This document shows positions 15,325 through 23,916 of a stretch of 40,593 nt of DNA, piece by piece. Under the pieces are notes generated by a model that saw nothing but the letters and a program-made list of their open reading frames with translations, was not told the origin of the DNA and ran no database searches. Both the position numbers and the translations under genes were made by a program. Source of the DNA: Draconibacterium orientale (GTDB lineage Bacteria > Bacteroidota > Bacteroidia > Bacteroidales > UBA1556); the NCBI GenBank assembly GCA_022736595.1, contig DZDC01000003.1, forward strand, positions 1 to 40,593, in the 5' to 3' direction. Numbering within the stretch: position 1 is the first letter of the stretch; each line of letters opens with the position of its first letter.

Positions 15325-16695
15325 TCAATGGTTTTGCAGTTTCTCAATAATTTGGTCAATAAAGAGCAATTCTTGAGTGCCTTGATTCATATCTTTTAGG
15401 TTGAGCTTGCCAGTCTCTACTTCGTTGCTACCGGCAATCAATACGTAGGGTATTTGCAGCACATTGGCAAAATTAAATTGTTTTGCAATTTTAATGGTTT
15501 CAGGAAATAGCATACATGAAATTCCAGCATTCCGCAAAGCAGTGGCTATCGACATCGCTTGGATTGCTTCTGAACCACCAAAATTTACGATTAAAATGGA
15601 TGTGTTTTGCATTTGATTTTTTGGAAAACCATCCAATTCTAAGAGTACATCATAAATACGATCAGCGCCAAAACTAATTCCAACTCCAGATACATCGGGC
15701 ATTCCAAAGATACCAGTTAGATTATCGTAACGACCTCCACCGCAGATGCTTCCCATTTTAACATCCAAAGCAGCAACCTCAAATATAGCCCCAGTATAAT
15801 AGTTTAATCCACGGGCTAAGGTTAGATCAAGTTGAATCTTATTTTGAAGTTTTATGGTTTCAGCAAAAGCAAATATTTCTTCCATTTCTTCTATTCCTTT
15901 CATTCCAATGGGTAGGCCCAAAAGGAATTGCTTTAAGTATTCAAGTTTGTCAGCATTGTTTTGATTTTGAACTTTGAGCAAAGGTTTCAGTTTTTCAATG
16001 GATGAAGTTGAAATTCCATTGGCTATCATTTCATTGATTACAGCCTCTTCACCAATTTTATCAAGCTTGTCCAACGCCACAGTAATGGCAATTAAATGCT
16101 CAGGGGCTCCAATATATTCAGCGATTCCTGCTAAAATTTTACGATTGTTTATTTTAATTACAACATTGATATTTAATCTTTTAAATACCTCATCAATCAT
16201 TTGAATGAGCTCAATTTCATTGAGCAACGATTGGCTTCCGATGATGTCAGCGTCGCATTGATAAAATTCACGATAGCGACCTTTTTGGGGTCGATCGGCA
16301 CGCCAAACAGGTTGAATTTGAAATCTTTTAAAGGGAAATTGTATTTCGTTGCGATGCATTACCACATACCGAGCAAAAGGCACCGTCAAATCGTAACGAA
16401 GGCCTTTCTCTGAAATATCTGAGGTAAGCTTTTGTGATTGAATATCTTGAATTTTGGTTCGATCTATGCCGCTCAGGAAATCACCTGAATTTAGAATCTT
16501 AAAAAGTAATTTATCGCCTTCTTCCCCATATTTTCCCATTAGGGTACTGAGGTTTTCCATGGCTGGGGTCTCGATTTGTTGAAAGCCAAATAATTTATAC
16601 ACTTGACTGATAGTGTCGAAAATATAATTTCTACGAGCCATCTCCGTGGCTGAAAAGTCGCGAGTTCCTTTGGGTATACTGGGTTTTTGTGCCAT
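15325..16695 (-). CDS. hisS: Histidyl-tRNA synthetase
   Basis: Charges tRNA-His with histidine. The 456 residues fit the class II HisRS with a C-terminal anticodon-binding domain. It opens with KPSIPKGTRDF, has class II motif 2 in FQIQPVWRADRPQKGRYREFYQ, the histidine-A boxes LARGLNYYTGAIFEV and GSICGGGRYDNL, and an anticodon-binding domain from about 365 on (ILIVNFGGSEAIQAM). The ATG at 16695 is the only sensible start. The gene lies 46 bp after the M15 peptidase on the same strand, with a TAAATTTG -7-like box at 16719-16726 that could give it its own transcript. Confidence 0.97.
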   Translation of the reverse strand: MAQKPSIPKGTRDFSATEMARRNYIFDTISQVYKLFGFQQIETPAMENLSTLMGKYGEEGDKLLFKILNSGDFLSGIDRTKIQDIQSQKLTSDISEKGLRYDLTVPFARYVVMHRNEIQFPFKRFQIQPVWRADRPQKGRYREFYQCDADIIGSQSLLNEIELIQMIDEVFKRLNINVVIKINNRKILAGIAEYIGAPEHLIAITVALDKLDKIGEEAVINEMIANGISTSSIEKLKPLLKVQNQNNADKLEYLKQFLLGLPIGMKGIEEMEEIFAFAETIKLQNKIQLDLTLARGLNYYTGAIFEVAALDVKMGSICGGGRYDNLTGIFGMPDVSGVGISFGADRIYDVLLELDGFPKNQMQNTSILIVNFGGSEAIQAMSIATALRNAGISCMLFPETIKIAKQFNFANVLQIPYVLIAGSNEVETGKLNLKDMNQGTQELLFIDQIIEKLQNH

Positions 16696-16741
16696 GAATA
16701 TAATTTATTTTGAAGGGGCAAATTTAAGAAATTTCAAAGGA

Positions 16742-17482
16742 CTATTGTTTTCCAGTACATCGAAGCTTAACAGTATTAATTACTTTTTCAAAAACCTGTA
16801 AACTATCGATTAGATTGGATCCGGAAAACTGGCCTAAGTCAGCCGATTTTATTTTTTGGTTGTAATGTTTTTGAAGATCCATTGATAAAGGCATATAGCT
16901 CCAATGCCATTTTTCCTCTGTAATATGGCCTGTGGCATCGGTACCATACACTTGACAAAAGCCGTAGAGTACCGCATTTCGATTGAGCCATTGATACATT
17001 TTTTGGGCAGCGGGAGTTTCATAATCTTCCAACTCAACACTGAGAATATCTATATCTGTTCCCCAATGATGGCGTGAAGTTCCAGGTAATGCTGAATATC
17101 GAAGTATAAACTGGGCTCGATCCACTGGGTTTGGAAAGGCAGTGGCTGCATTTTTCCCTTCAACAAGAAGAGTCCCATTCCATTTTCTATTCCAAATGCT
17201 TTTTTGATGTTCGTAGGATCTAAAGGCCGAAACAATAGGAATTTTTATTCCCTCTTTTTGGGCTGCTTCAAACATTTCAACGAAAGCCAGGTAGGTTTCC
17301 TCGCGAAGGTACATATTTGATTTGCTTGCGTATTTAACATCTACAAGCACAAAATCAGCGTTTTTTGTTGGATCTACTTTGCCTATTAACTCATTTTTGC
17401 TGTATTGTGGTACCGATTTAAATCCCACAAAAGTTAGTGTCAAAAGGAAAAGAAGGTAAAAGAATAATATATTTTGTTTCAT
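16742..17482 (-). CDS. M15 family D-alanyl-D-alanine carboxypeptidase-like protein
   Basis: A predicted zinc peptidase of the VanY/M15B type that trims D-Ala from peptidoglycan stem peptides in the periplasm. From the ATG at 17482 it has 246 residues with an N-terminal signal or anchor (ILFFYLLFLLTLTFVG). The motif SAFRSYEHQ is at 85-93. The zinc site SRHHWGTDID (136-145) gives ligands H138 and D145. EKWHW (190-194) gives catalytic E190 and ligand H193. All expected residues are present. An upstream start at 17533 would overlap lptD and precede the signal peptide, so I reject it. It follows lptD by 19 bp, so the two envelope genes are probably co-transcribed. Confidence 0.9.
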   Translation of the reverse strand: MKQNILFFYLLFLLTLTFVGFKSVPQYSKNELIGKVDPTKNADFVLVDVKYASKSNMYLREETYLAFVEMFEAAQKEGIKIPIVSAFRSYEHQKSIWNRKWNGTLLVEGKNAATAFPNPVDRAQFILRYSALPGTSRHHWGTDIDILSVELEDYETPAAQKMYQWLNRNAVLYGFCQVYGTDATGHITEEKWHWSYMPLSMDLQKHYNQKIKSADLGQFSGSNLIDSLQVFEKVINTVKLRCTGKQ

Positions 17483-17501
17483 AATTTTCTTCAATGTAAA
17501 A

Positions 17502-20096
17502 TTAGTAATCCCTCCAATTTCTACTTCTTTCAAGTTTTAGATCTTGCAACATGGATGCTTTTACTCTGACAGTGAGATTATAGCTTTTTCTGGGCCCAAT
17601 TGGAATCCAATTGAACAACATTTCCCAGCAATGCATATCGCGATATATATCCACCGACGTGAAACTTAAATTATTAGCTACAAAATCCCAACCTGTAGTG
17701 GCTCCTATCTTCCATTTCTCCGTTACATTGAGACTGCCAGAAAAACCAAGCGTTTGCACTACTTTTTGGTCGTAGATATCCTTGGTAGCATTATAGGTAT
17801 TGGTAAATCTAAAGGTATAATTAAGATTGAAATTCCAAATATTGTCGAAGATTGCAGGCCTTGCTGTTATTGGTTTTTCTGAGCTCTTTTTTTCTTTATT
17901 TCCAATATCTGAACTGCTAAGCTGGTAATTGAAGCTAACATTGTAGTCGTCTCCATTTTTGCGCAGGAAACCTTGACCTGCATCCCAATTGAAAACATTA
18001 ATTCTTTTACCAATCGAATCCCTTGCATAGAAATCCCAAGTGCCTGAATAAGTTACATTTAAACCTTTAAATATAACCGTTCTGCCTTGAACTGAAAGCG
18101 GGGCCAAGGCAAATTCTTTTGCTGCCAAATTATAGCTCGTTCTCACTGATAAGCTTTCGATGATTTTAATTTTTTTAACCCCAGTTATCGTATCTTTCTT
18201 TGAGTTTACCTTCATTTCAAGATTATTATCAATAGACAACCCGATACTTCCCGATTTGCCATCGGGAGGGCTCCCATACATTTGACCTTCAAACATGCTG
18301 TACCGGATGGTATCACCATTTTTATCAACATATTCTTGATAATAATTGAAAGGACTGGATCCAAAATCGGGCCTGTAATTGAAACTCAACGAAGGAGATA
18401 CCACGTGCCTTATGGCTTTTACAGGTCCTTTTTTAATCATATACATTCCGTAGATGCGGGTATTAATTGAAGAATTGTAATCAAATTGATGTGCAGCTTT
18501 AAACCCATCGTTAACATTGGTTACCAAATGGGGAGCGATGGTATCGGTACCTTCGAATACGGTATCGTTTTGCCAATATTTTTCAACGGTACTGAAGTAC
18601 CAATATTCTTTAAAATTAATCGAGTTGGTCCAGTTAAAACTCCCCAATGGAATGCTGCTACTAATGGGAATGCTGTGTTGAATTCCTTTATCAAAGTCTT
18701 TAAAAGTGGTGTACTTAAACAACGAATCTTGTACGTCAAGGGTATTTTTTGAGTCCATGGTGTAAGAGAGGCTAATGTTTTCGTACCATTTGCGTGGACC
18801 TATGGGTTTTTTTCGAGCCAAGGGTTTGAATCGAGGAGTGCTAAAGGAGATTTGTGGCAACGTTAAGTTGATGATTCCAGTTTGCGTATTTTGTGAGTGG
18901 TTGAGACTTCCTGTAAAATTATAACCCTTGCCAAGCGTTGCATTATAAGAAACACTCGATTGAAAAGTATTGGTAAGATAATCGTTGGTATTGGTAGAGT
19001 TAAGTTGATTGTGCTGGGTACTTCCCATATTGACATTGGCCGAAAACCGACTGTATGGATTGGCTTTGGCATCCTGGTCGTGTCGCCAACGTATGAAAAA
19101 CGAATGATCTTGACTATAAGGTGGATTAGAGATGCTATCGTAACGTCGCATATCGGTTTCGCCATAATAATTGTTGGCATATTGTAGGTCGATATTTCCA
19201 TTTCCATGGTATCGGAAATTATATCTTGATTGGGCTTTTAATCCCCAACTGCCTCTGGAATAGATATCGGCTCTAAGTGCGAGATCAGCATGTTGACCCA
19301 AACCCCAGTAATAACCACCGTTGGTTAAATTATATCCACGATTTTCTGCATAACCATAGGAAGGAATAAGAATTCCGTTGGACCTTTTTTTGGAATTGGG
19401 AATTAACCCAAAGGGAAGGACGATAGGAAGGGGAATACCTTCTATCTCCATGTAAATGGGGCCAGTAACAATCTTATCGTTAGGTATAATTTTGCCTTTT
19501 TTAAATTTTACACTATAATGGGGATGAGGCAAATCGCAGGTTGAGAAATAACCGTTTTGAACGTAGGTGATGTTGTCAGTCATTTTCTTACCTTTATCTA
19601 TATAAACGTTGATTTCGCCTTCTTTTCTGGTAACCCCGGAAATAATTCCTTTTTTAGTGTTAAAATTATAAAAGATAGTCGTGGTATTGTAAGTATCACC
19701 ATGGTCGGTAAATTGTGGAAGTCCAGAATTAACGCCATTACTGTCGGGTAAGCCTTGAGCAAAAACAGTATTGTTGGCAAAATCGATTTCAATATATTTT
19801 GCCACCAGCACTATTCCATCATACTCAATACTGGCTTCGTTGTATAAGTAAGCTTTTTGGTTTTGCTTGTCCATTATAAGACTATCCAGAGCAGAGTATT
19901 TGGCCTCGGTCACGAGGTTAATAGGTTTGCTATTCTTCTTTTTGGGGCTAAACCGCGCTGAATCTGTTAATAGCCTCGATTCGACATTGGTAATGATTTG
20001 TTCGGTTTGTGCTCGTAGGTAAAATGGAGGTATTAATACTAATATGCTTATTATTAGTATTTTATATAGGTAAGATGTTGATAATTTCGTTAACAA
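17502..20096 (-). CDS. lptD: LPS-assembly protein LptD (Bacteroidota type)
   Basis: LptD is the outer-membrane barrel that inserts lipopolysaccharide into the outer leaflet. The 864-residue protein has a signal segment (ILIISILVLIPPFYLRAQ), an OstA-like periplasmic region (AYLYNEASIEYDGIVLVAKYIEID, in two parts, about 80-105) and the conserved entry to the barrel with repeated prolines (EGIPLPIVLPFGLIPNSKKR, about 225-245). The remaining ~600 residues alternate aromatic and polar residues as a beta barrel does. The start is a TTG at 20096: no ATG or GTG lies between the upstream in-frame stop and the signal segment. LptB is encoded at 31785-32507, so two parts of the Lpt machine occur in this window. 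Confidence 0.9.
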   Translation of the reverse strand: MLTKLSTSYLYKILIISILVLIPPFYLRAQTEQIITNVESRLLTDSARFSPKKKNSKPINLVTEAKYSALDSLIMDKQNQKAYLYNEASIEYDGIVLVAKYIEIDFANNTVFAQGLPDSNGVNSGLPQFTDHGDTYNTTTIFYNFNTKKGIISGVTRKEGEINVYIDKGKKMTDNITYVQNGYFSTCDLPHPHYSVKFKKGKIIPNDKIVTGPIYMEIEGIPLPIVLPFGLIPNSKKRSNGILIPSYGYAENRGYNLTNGGYYWGLGQHADLALRADIYSRGSWGLKAQSRYNFRYHGNGNIDLQYANNYYGETDMRRYDSISNPPYSQDHSFFIRWRHDQDAKANPYSRFSANVNMGSTQHNQLNSTNTNDYLTNTFQSSVSYNATLGKGYNFTGSLNHSQNTQTGIINLTLPQISFSTPRFKPLARKKPIGPRKWYENISLSYTMDSKNTLDVQDSLFKYTTFKDFDKGIQHSIPISSSIPLGSFNWTNSINFKEYWYFSTVEKYWQNDTVFEGTDTIAPHLVTNVNDGFKAAHQFDYNSSINTRIYGMYMIKKGPVKAIRHVVSPSLSFNYRPDFGSSPFNYYQEYVDKNGDTIRYSMFEGQMYGSPPDGKSGSIGLSIDNNLEMKVNSKKDTITGVKKIKIIESLSVRTSYNLAAKEFALAPLSVQGRTVIFKGLNVTYSGTWDFYARDSIGKRINVFNWDAGQGFLRKNGDDYNVSFNYQLSSSDIGNKEKKSSEKPITARPAIFDNIWNFNLNYTFRFTNTYNATKDIYDQKVVQTLGFSGSLNVTEKWKIGATTGWDFVANNLSFTSVDIYRDMHCWEMLFNWIPIGPRKSYNLTVRVKASMLQDLKLERSRNWRDY

Positions 20097-20149
20097 TTTA
20101 CTGTTCTTGAGTATTTGTAGTGTGATCTACAGACTAATTTTGTTAGATG

Positions 20150-20179
20150 CAAAAGTAAACCTTATAGAATTGGTATCAA
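20150..20179 (-). promoter_or_regulatory. lptD promoter
   Basis: On the minus strand TTG (20179-20177), 19 bp, TACTTTTG (20157-20150): a full consensus match. The start site near 20146 leaves a leader of about 50 nt before the TTG start codon. Confidence 0.7.
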
Positions 20180-20268
20180 AACATAAAATCTTAATGTCAT
20201 TTAAACGTTGATTATGTTACTTATTGCACGATTATTGAATTAAGAATGGGGTTTTAAAAAATAGTAAG

Positions 20269-21420
20269 ATGGTAAATATCATAAGAATTTTAATTTGGGT
20301 ATTTGTGTTTACAGCTTTAAAGGGAAGCCTTAATGCACAGAATTTTTCAAAAGTAGATCGGGTGGTTATCGATGCTGGGCATGGAGGAAAGGACTCCGGT
20401 GCCAAAGGCAGAAGCACTCTTGAAAAGGAAATTGCGCTTTCCGTGGCCTTGAAGGTGGGTAAACTAATTAACCAAAATTTACAAGATGTTGAGGTGGTTT
20501 ATACACGCAAAACGGATGTTTTTATAGAGCTTTTTAAGCGTGCCGAAATTGCCAATAAAGCTAAAGCCGACCTTTTTATTTCCATTCATTGCAATTCCAC
20601 AACAGGTCCTTCTGCCATTGGAACAGAGGTTTGGGTTTTAGGAACTCACCGATCCGAAAAAAATTTGGAAGTAGCTAAAAAGGAAAATTCTGCAATTCTC
20701 TTGGAAGCTGATTATTCTAAAAATTACGATAATTTTGATCCTAACAGCCCCGAATCGTACATTACTTTATCACTTATTCAAGGAGCCTATCGCGAGCAAA
20801 GCATTTCCTTCGCTGATGATATTCAAAACCAGTTTACCCAAAATCTACGTCGACACGATCGTGGAGTGAAAGAAGCTGGATTTCTTGTATTGGTTTATAC
20901 CACCATGCCTGGGGTATTGGTGGAATTGGGTTTTTTATCTAACCCTACTGAAGAAAAGTACTTGGATTCTGAAACGGGTCAAGAACAGCTTGCACTGGCT
21001 ATTTATCAAGCTTTTAGAAAATACAAAATGTCAATTGAAGGAAGTAATGAAGGACAACCTGAACCTATTATCCCTGTTCAAGTTGAGAGTAAGAAAGCGG
21101 TTGACTCTGCAAAGGTTATTAATGATAGTTTAAGTTCTGGAGCTACTTGCTATGCAGTCCAGTTTACAACCCGCACCAAATCAGTTTCCATTTCAAAAAG
21201 TTTTCCTTCCATTGAGGATGTTTGGTATTACGAACAGAGCAAGATATTTAAATACGTCAGTGGGCACTATAAATCTTTAGATGAGGCCAATGATGCATTG
21301 AAAAAAATAAAGCAAAAGAATTATTCCGATGCTTTTGTTGTAGCATTTATTGAAGGAAAACGGGTAAGCAAGGAAGAATTACAGAAATATCTAAATACAA
21401 AAAGTGAGAAAAGGAAGTAG
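20269..21420 (+). CDS. N-acetylmuramoyl-L-alanine amidase with C-terminal SPOR-like domain
   Basis: A periplasmic zinc amidase that cuts between MurNAc and the stem peptide, needed for cell separation and wall turnover. The 383 residues have a signal peptide (1-24, ending SLNAQ), then an Amidase_3 domain: VIDAGHGGKDSG with zinc ligand H38, TLEKE with E52, ISIHCNS with H107 and catalytic E219 in VLVELGFLSN. After a linker, residues from about 288 (CYAVQFTTRT) to 370 (KYVSGHYKSLDEANDALKK) resemble a SPOR domain, which in other proteins binds denuded septal glycan. The gene is divergent from lptD; I find no clear promoter box. The mlaD-like gene is 150 bp downstream with its own promoter. Confidence 0.93.
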   Translation: MVNIIRILIWVFVFTALKGSLNAQNFSKVDRVVIDAGHGGKDSGAKGRSTLEKEIALSVALKVGKLINQNLQDVEVVYTRKTDVFIELFKRAEIANKAKADLFISIHCNSTTGPSAIGTEVWVLGTHRSEKNLEVAKKENSAILLEADYSKNYDNFDPNSPESYITLSLIQGAYREQSISFADDIQNQFTQNLRRHDRGVKEAGFLVLVYTTMPGVLVELGFLSNPTEEKYLDSETGQEQLALAIYQAFRKYKMSIEGSNEGQPEPIIPVQVESKKAVDSAKVINDSLSSGATCYAVQFTTRTKSVSISKSFPSIEDVWYYEQSKIFKYVSGHYKSLDEANDALKKIKQKNYSDAFVVAFIEGKRVSKEELQKYLNTKSEKRK

Positions 21421-21421
21421 A

Positions 21422-21451
21422 TTGGATTGTCATCATTTTGAGGTATTTTTG
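21422..21451 (+). promoter_or_regulatory. Promoter of the MCE/MlaD gene
   Basis: TTG (21422-21424), 19 bp, TATTTTTG (21444-21451), a full match. The predicted leader is about 115 nt, long for this window, and begins with a small hairpin: AGATTT, loop AGTA, AAATCT at 21462-21477. Confidence 0.6.
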
Positions 21452-21570
21452 TAAAGTTAAAAGATTTAGTAAAATCTGCTAACTGATAGCTTTGGAATAG
21501 TGAAAAAAGCACTTATAAAGGCTTGATCTCGATTGGCTTCAGCGAGCGGAAAACATTCAAATAGTAAAAC

Positions 21571-22572
21571 ATGAAATTAAGGAAAGAATTTATCATAGGT
21601 GTTTTGGCAAGTTTTACACTCGTTGCTTTTTATTGGGGTTTTTCGTATTTAAAAGGGAATGACCTATTTTCTGATGAGTCGGAATTTGAGTTGGTTTATG
21701 AAAAAGTAGCTGGTTTAACGGAGTCTAATCCTGTAACTCTTAATGGAGTAAAAATTGGAAGTGTGAGCCTTGTTGAATTTATTACTAATGATCCCAATGC
21801 TCGAGTAAGGGTAAAAATTAAAATAAGTGACCCCAAAGTTAAAATACCAGATCAATCTTTGGCTATTATCAAAAGCGACCTTTTAGGAGTAAATAGTATT
21901 GAAATTCAACTGAGACCATCGAAGCGTTTTGCTGAATCAGGTGATACACTTGCCACCTCGGTTGCCACTACCATTCAAGAAGAAGTGAGTATGCAAATGT
22001 TGCCCATTAAGGCAAAAGCTGAAGAAATGATGGCGAGCATCGACTCTGTGTTGAATGCCATAAAATATATTTTTAATTCTGAAACCCAATTGCGTTTGGC
22101 GGCAACGTTTAAAAGCATTCAACTGACCATTGAAAACCTTGAAAGTTCAAGTGTAGGTTTAGATACTCTTATTAAAACCCAAGGCAAAAGAGTTGCCCGT
22201 ATATTCTCCAATGTGGAGTCTATCACTGCCAATCTTGAAAATAGTAATCAGCAGATTTCTAATATCATAGGTAATTTTTCGAACTTAAGCGATAGTTTAA
22301 CCAAGATTAATATAGCATCAACCATAGCCAATCTGGATGAATCAATAAGTGATTTTAAAATTGTCATGGATAAAATTGAAAGAGGGGAAGGTACTTTGGG
22401 TCAATTAGTAAATAATGATACTTTGTATAATGAGCTAGAAGCAGCAAGTAGGGAGTTACATATATTGTTGGAAGATATTAAGTTAAATCCAAAACGTTAC
22501 GTTCGTGTTTCGGTTTTTGGCGGTAAGAATAACGATTCGTATGTAGCTCCTTCCGATGCGAAAAAGCCGTAA
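21571..22572 (+). CDS. MlaD/MCE-domain lipid transport protein
   Basis: A 333-residue membrane-anchored periplasmic protein of the MCE family, which moves phospholipids between the two membranes. An N-terminal anchor (FIIGVLASFTLVAFYWGFSY) is followed by the MCE domain at about 38-118: YEKVAGLTESNPVTLNGVKIG and the later LGVNSIEIQL element. The rest is a long helical, coiled-coil-rich tail (residues about 145-290), ending in a short basic segment. The partner ATPase and permease (MlaF, MlaE) are not adjacent here. The promoter at 21422 and the terminator at 22685 suggest it is transcribed alone. Confidence 0.92.
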   Translation: MKLRKEFIIGVLASFTLVAFYWGFSYLKGNDLFSDESEFELVYEKVAGLTESNPVTLNGVKIGSVSLVEFITNDPNARVRVKIKISDPKVKIPDQSLAIIKSDLLGVNSIEIQLRPSKRFAESGDTLATSVATTIQEEVSMQMLPIKAKAEEMMASIDSVLNAIKYIFNSETQLRLAATFKSIQLTIENLESSSVGLDTLIKTQGKRVARIFSNVESITANLENSNQQISNIIGNFSNLSDSLTKINIASTIANLDESISDFKIVMDKIERGEGTLGQLVNNDTLYNELEAASRELHILLEDIKLNPKRYVRVSVFGGKNNDSYVAPSDAKKP

Positions 22573-22684
22573 ACATAGATTAAATCAACTAAATATGGTA
22601 TTGCCTTCAAGGTATTGGGTTTTAAAATGAAATGGTCTGATATTTATTTGATTGCATCAATTCAGTAAATTTTGGTGGAATAAC

Positions 22685-22715
22685 AAAAAAAAGGGAAGCT
22701 TTTTAAGCTTCCCTT
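22685..22715 (-). terminator. Terminator of the TAXI gene
   Basis: AAGGGAAGCTT, loop TTT, AAGCTTCCCTT: a perfect 11-bp stem. On the minus strand it exits into eight T, the strongest direction; the plus-strand exit is AATGTTTTG, so it may also stop the MCE transcript. Confidence 0.9.
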
Positions 22716-22736
22716 AATGTTTTGTGTGGTGGTTGT

Positions 22737-23837
22737 TTAATATACTTTAAGTGCAGCGGGGTAATATTCCCAATCGATGGTTTCATCCTTAGTAAAAGTT
22801 ACGTTTTTCCAATTGCTATGGTAACCAGGGTTGTCTTTATTTGCTTTTATGGCTTCAAGAAGTTTTACAATATCAGCCTCAATTTCAGGTGTTTGACCAG
22901 CTAAAGAGGTTACCAATAATGATTTTACAGCGTAAGTTTCTACATTTTCACTAAGCCATTTATAATCTTCTGTGGTAATGGTCACTCTTTGGTAAGCACG
23001 ATCAAGCTTTTCATTTTGTGGAATGCTTACAATAGTAATTTTATCACGCATAGTTACTGAAATACTGGCTAAATCTTTCACAGGCTTTGCACCAACATAG
23101 AAGAATGCATCGATGGTTTCGTTGAATAGGGCTTTTATCGCTTTGTCAAAAGGAATTTCAACGTCTTCCCATTTAGAACCTGTAACTTCTTTGATGTATT
23201 TAGCAGTAACATTAGTTCCCATCAAGCTAGATCCTATACCTACTTTTTTACCTTTTAAGTCAGCGAAAGTAGTAATTCCTTTTTTGCCGTCGGGTTTAAG
23301 AGTGATAATGTGAATTTGCTCAGTGCCTAAAGGAAGAAGCACACGAATGGATTCCGCTTTTTTGTATTGGCGTTTAATATCCTGCATGGCTTCATAAAGC
23401 AATACGTCGTATTGAATAAAGGAAATATCCACATCTGATTTTGTGATTTTTAAGAAGTTATAATAACTTCCTTCGCTGGTGAGCACATTTAGAAAATCAA
23501 CGGTATCACCGGTGCTAATTTGTTCGGTTTTTTCCTCCATTTTAACTGGACCAGGTACTCCAGGTTCTTCTGATTTTTCACGCAATGTGTCGCCTTTAGG
23601 TCCAAGAACGGGTACTTGGTAGGTTTTTGTTTCCATTTTTGTAGTGCCGTACAGCTTTCGGGTCATTTTCTGCATGTCCAATGCCATTTGGTAATTGGAG
23701 CCTCCTTTAAAACCGCTAACAATAGTTAGTTTTGAACCGCCACGATCATTTTCCCCTTCGCCTTGTGCATATGCCATTGTATTGAAAGTTACAAACATTA
23801 TGAGCAATGCTGTCAAATAAGTAAGTGTTTTTTTCAT
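22737..23837 (-). CDS. TAXI family solute-binding protein without a TRAP permease
   Basis: A 366-residue exported protein. A signal peptide ends near AYAQ (24). The TAXI fold follows: LTIVSGFKGGSNYQMA (37-52), FIQYDVLLYEA (140-150), VLLPLGTEQIHIITL (166-180), LKGKKVGIGSSLMG (194-207), TIDAFFYVGAKP (241-252) and a C-terminal IDWEYYPAALKVY. It matches the TAXI part of the fusion at 837-2708 motif for motif. Compared with that copy it carries about 53 extra residues at roughly 62-118, rich in K, E, T and P. TAXI proteins normally feed a TRAP permease; none is in this window. The K+ channel gene ends 66 bp upstream on the same strand, but this gene has its own promoter and terminator. Confidence 0.88.
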   Translation of the reverse strand: MKKTLTYLTALLIMFVTFNTMAYAQGEGENDRGGSKLTIVSGFKGGSNYQMALDMQKMTRKLYGTTKMETKTYQVPVLGPKGDTLREKSEEPGVPGPVKMEEKTEQISTGDTVDFLNVLTSEGSYYNFLKITKSDVDISFIQYDVLLYEAMQDIKRQYKKAESIRVLLPLGTEQIHIITLKPDGKKGITTFADLKGKKVGIGSSLMGTNVTAKYIKEVTGSKWEDVEIPFDKAIKALFNETIDAFFYVGAKPVKDLASISVTMRDKITIVSIPQNEKLDRAYQRVTITTEDYKWLSENVETYAVKSLLVTSLAGQTPEIEADIVKLLEAIKANKDNPGYHSNWKNVTFTKDETIDWEYYPAALKVY

Positions 23838-23884
23838 AAAGTTATTATTTAAGTTTTGGTTTAGATTGCTATTCTAAGAACAAA

Positions 23885-23916
23885 CAAATGTAGAATATTT
23901 TGTTTAATTATCGCAA
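23885..23916 (-). promoter_or_regulatory. Promoter of the TAXI gene
   Basis: On the minus strand TTG (23916-23914), 21 bp, TACATTTG (23892-23885). It partly overlaps the end of the channel gene and predicts a start about 45 bp before the ATG. Confidence 0.55.

Noticed and set aside
18863..19207. Long ORFs on both strands within lptD (up to 114 codons)
   Set aside because: They are shadows of the lptD reading frame, with no start signal, family match or independent promoter.
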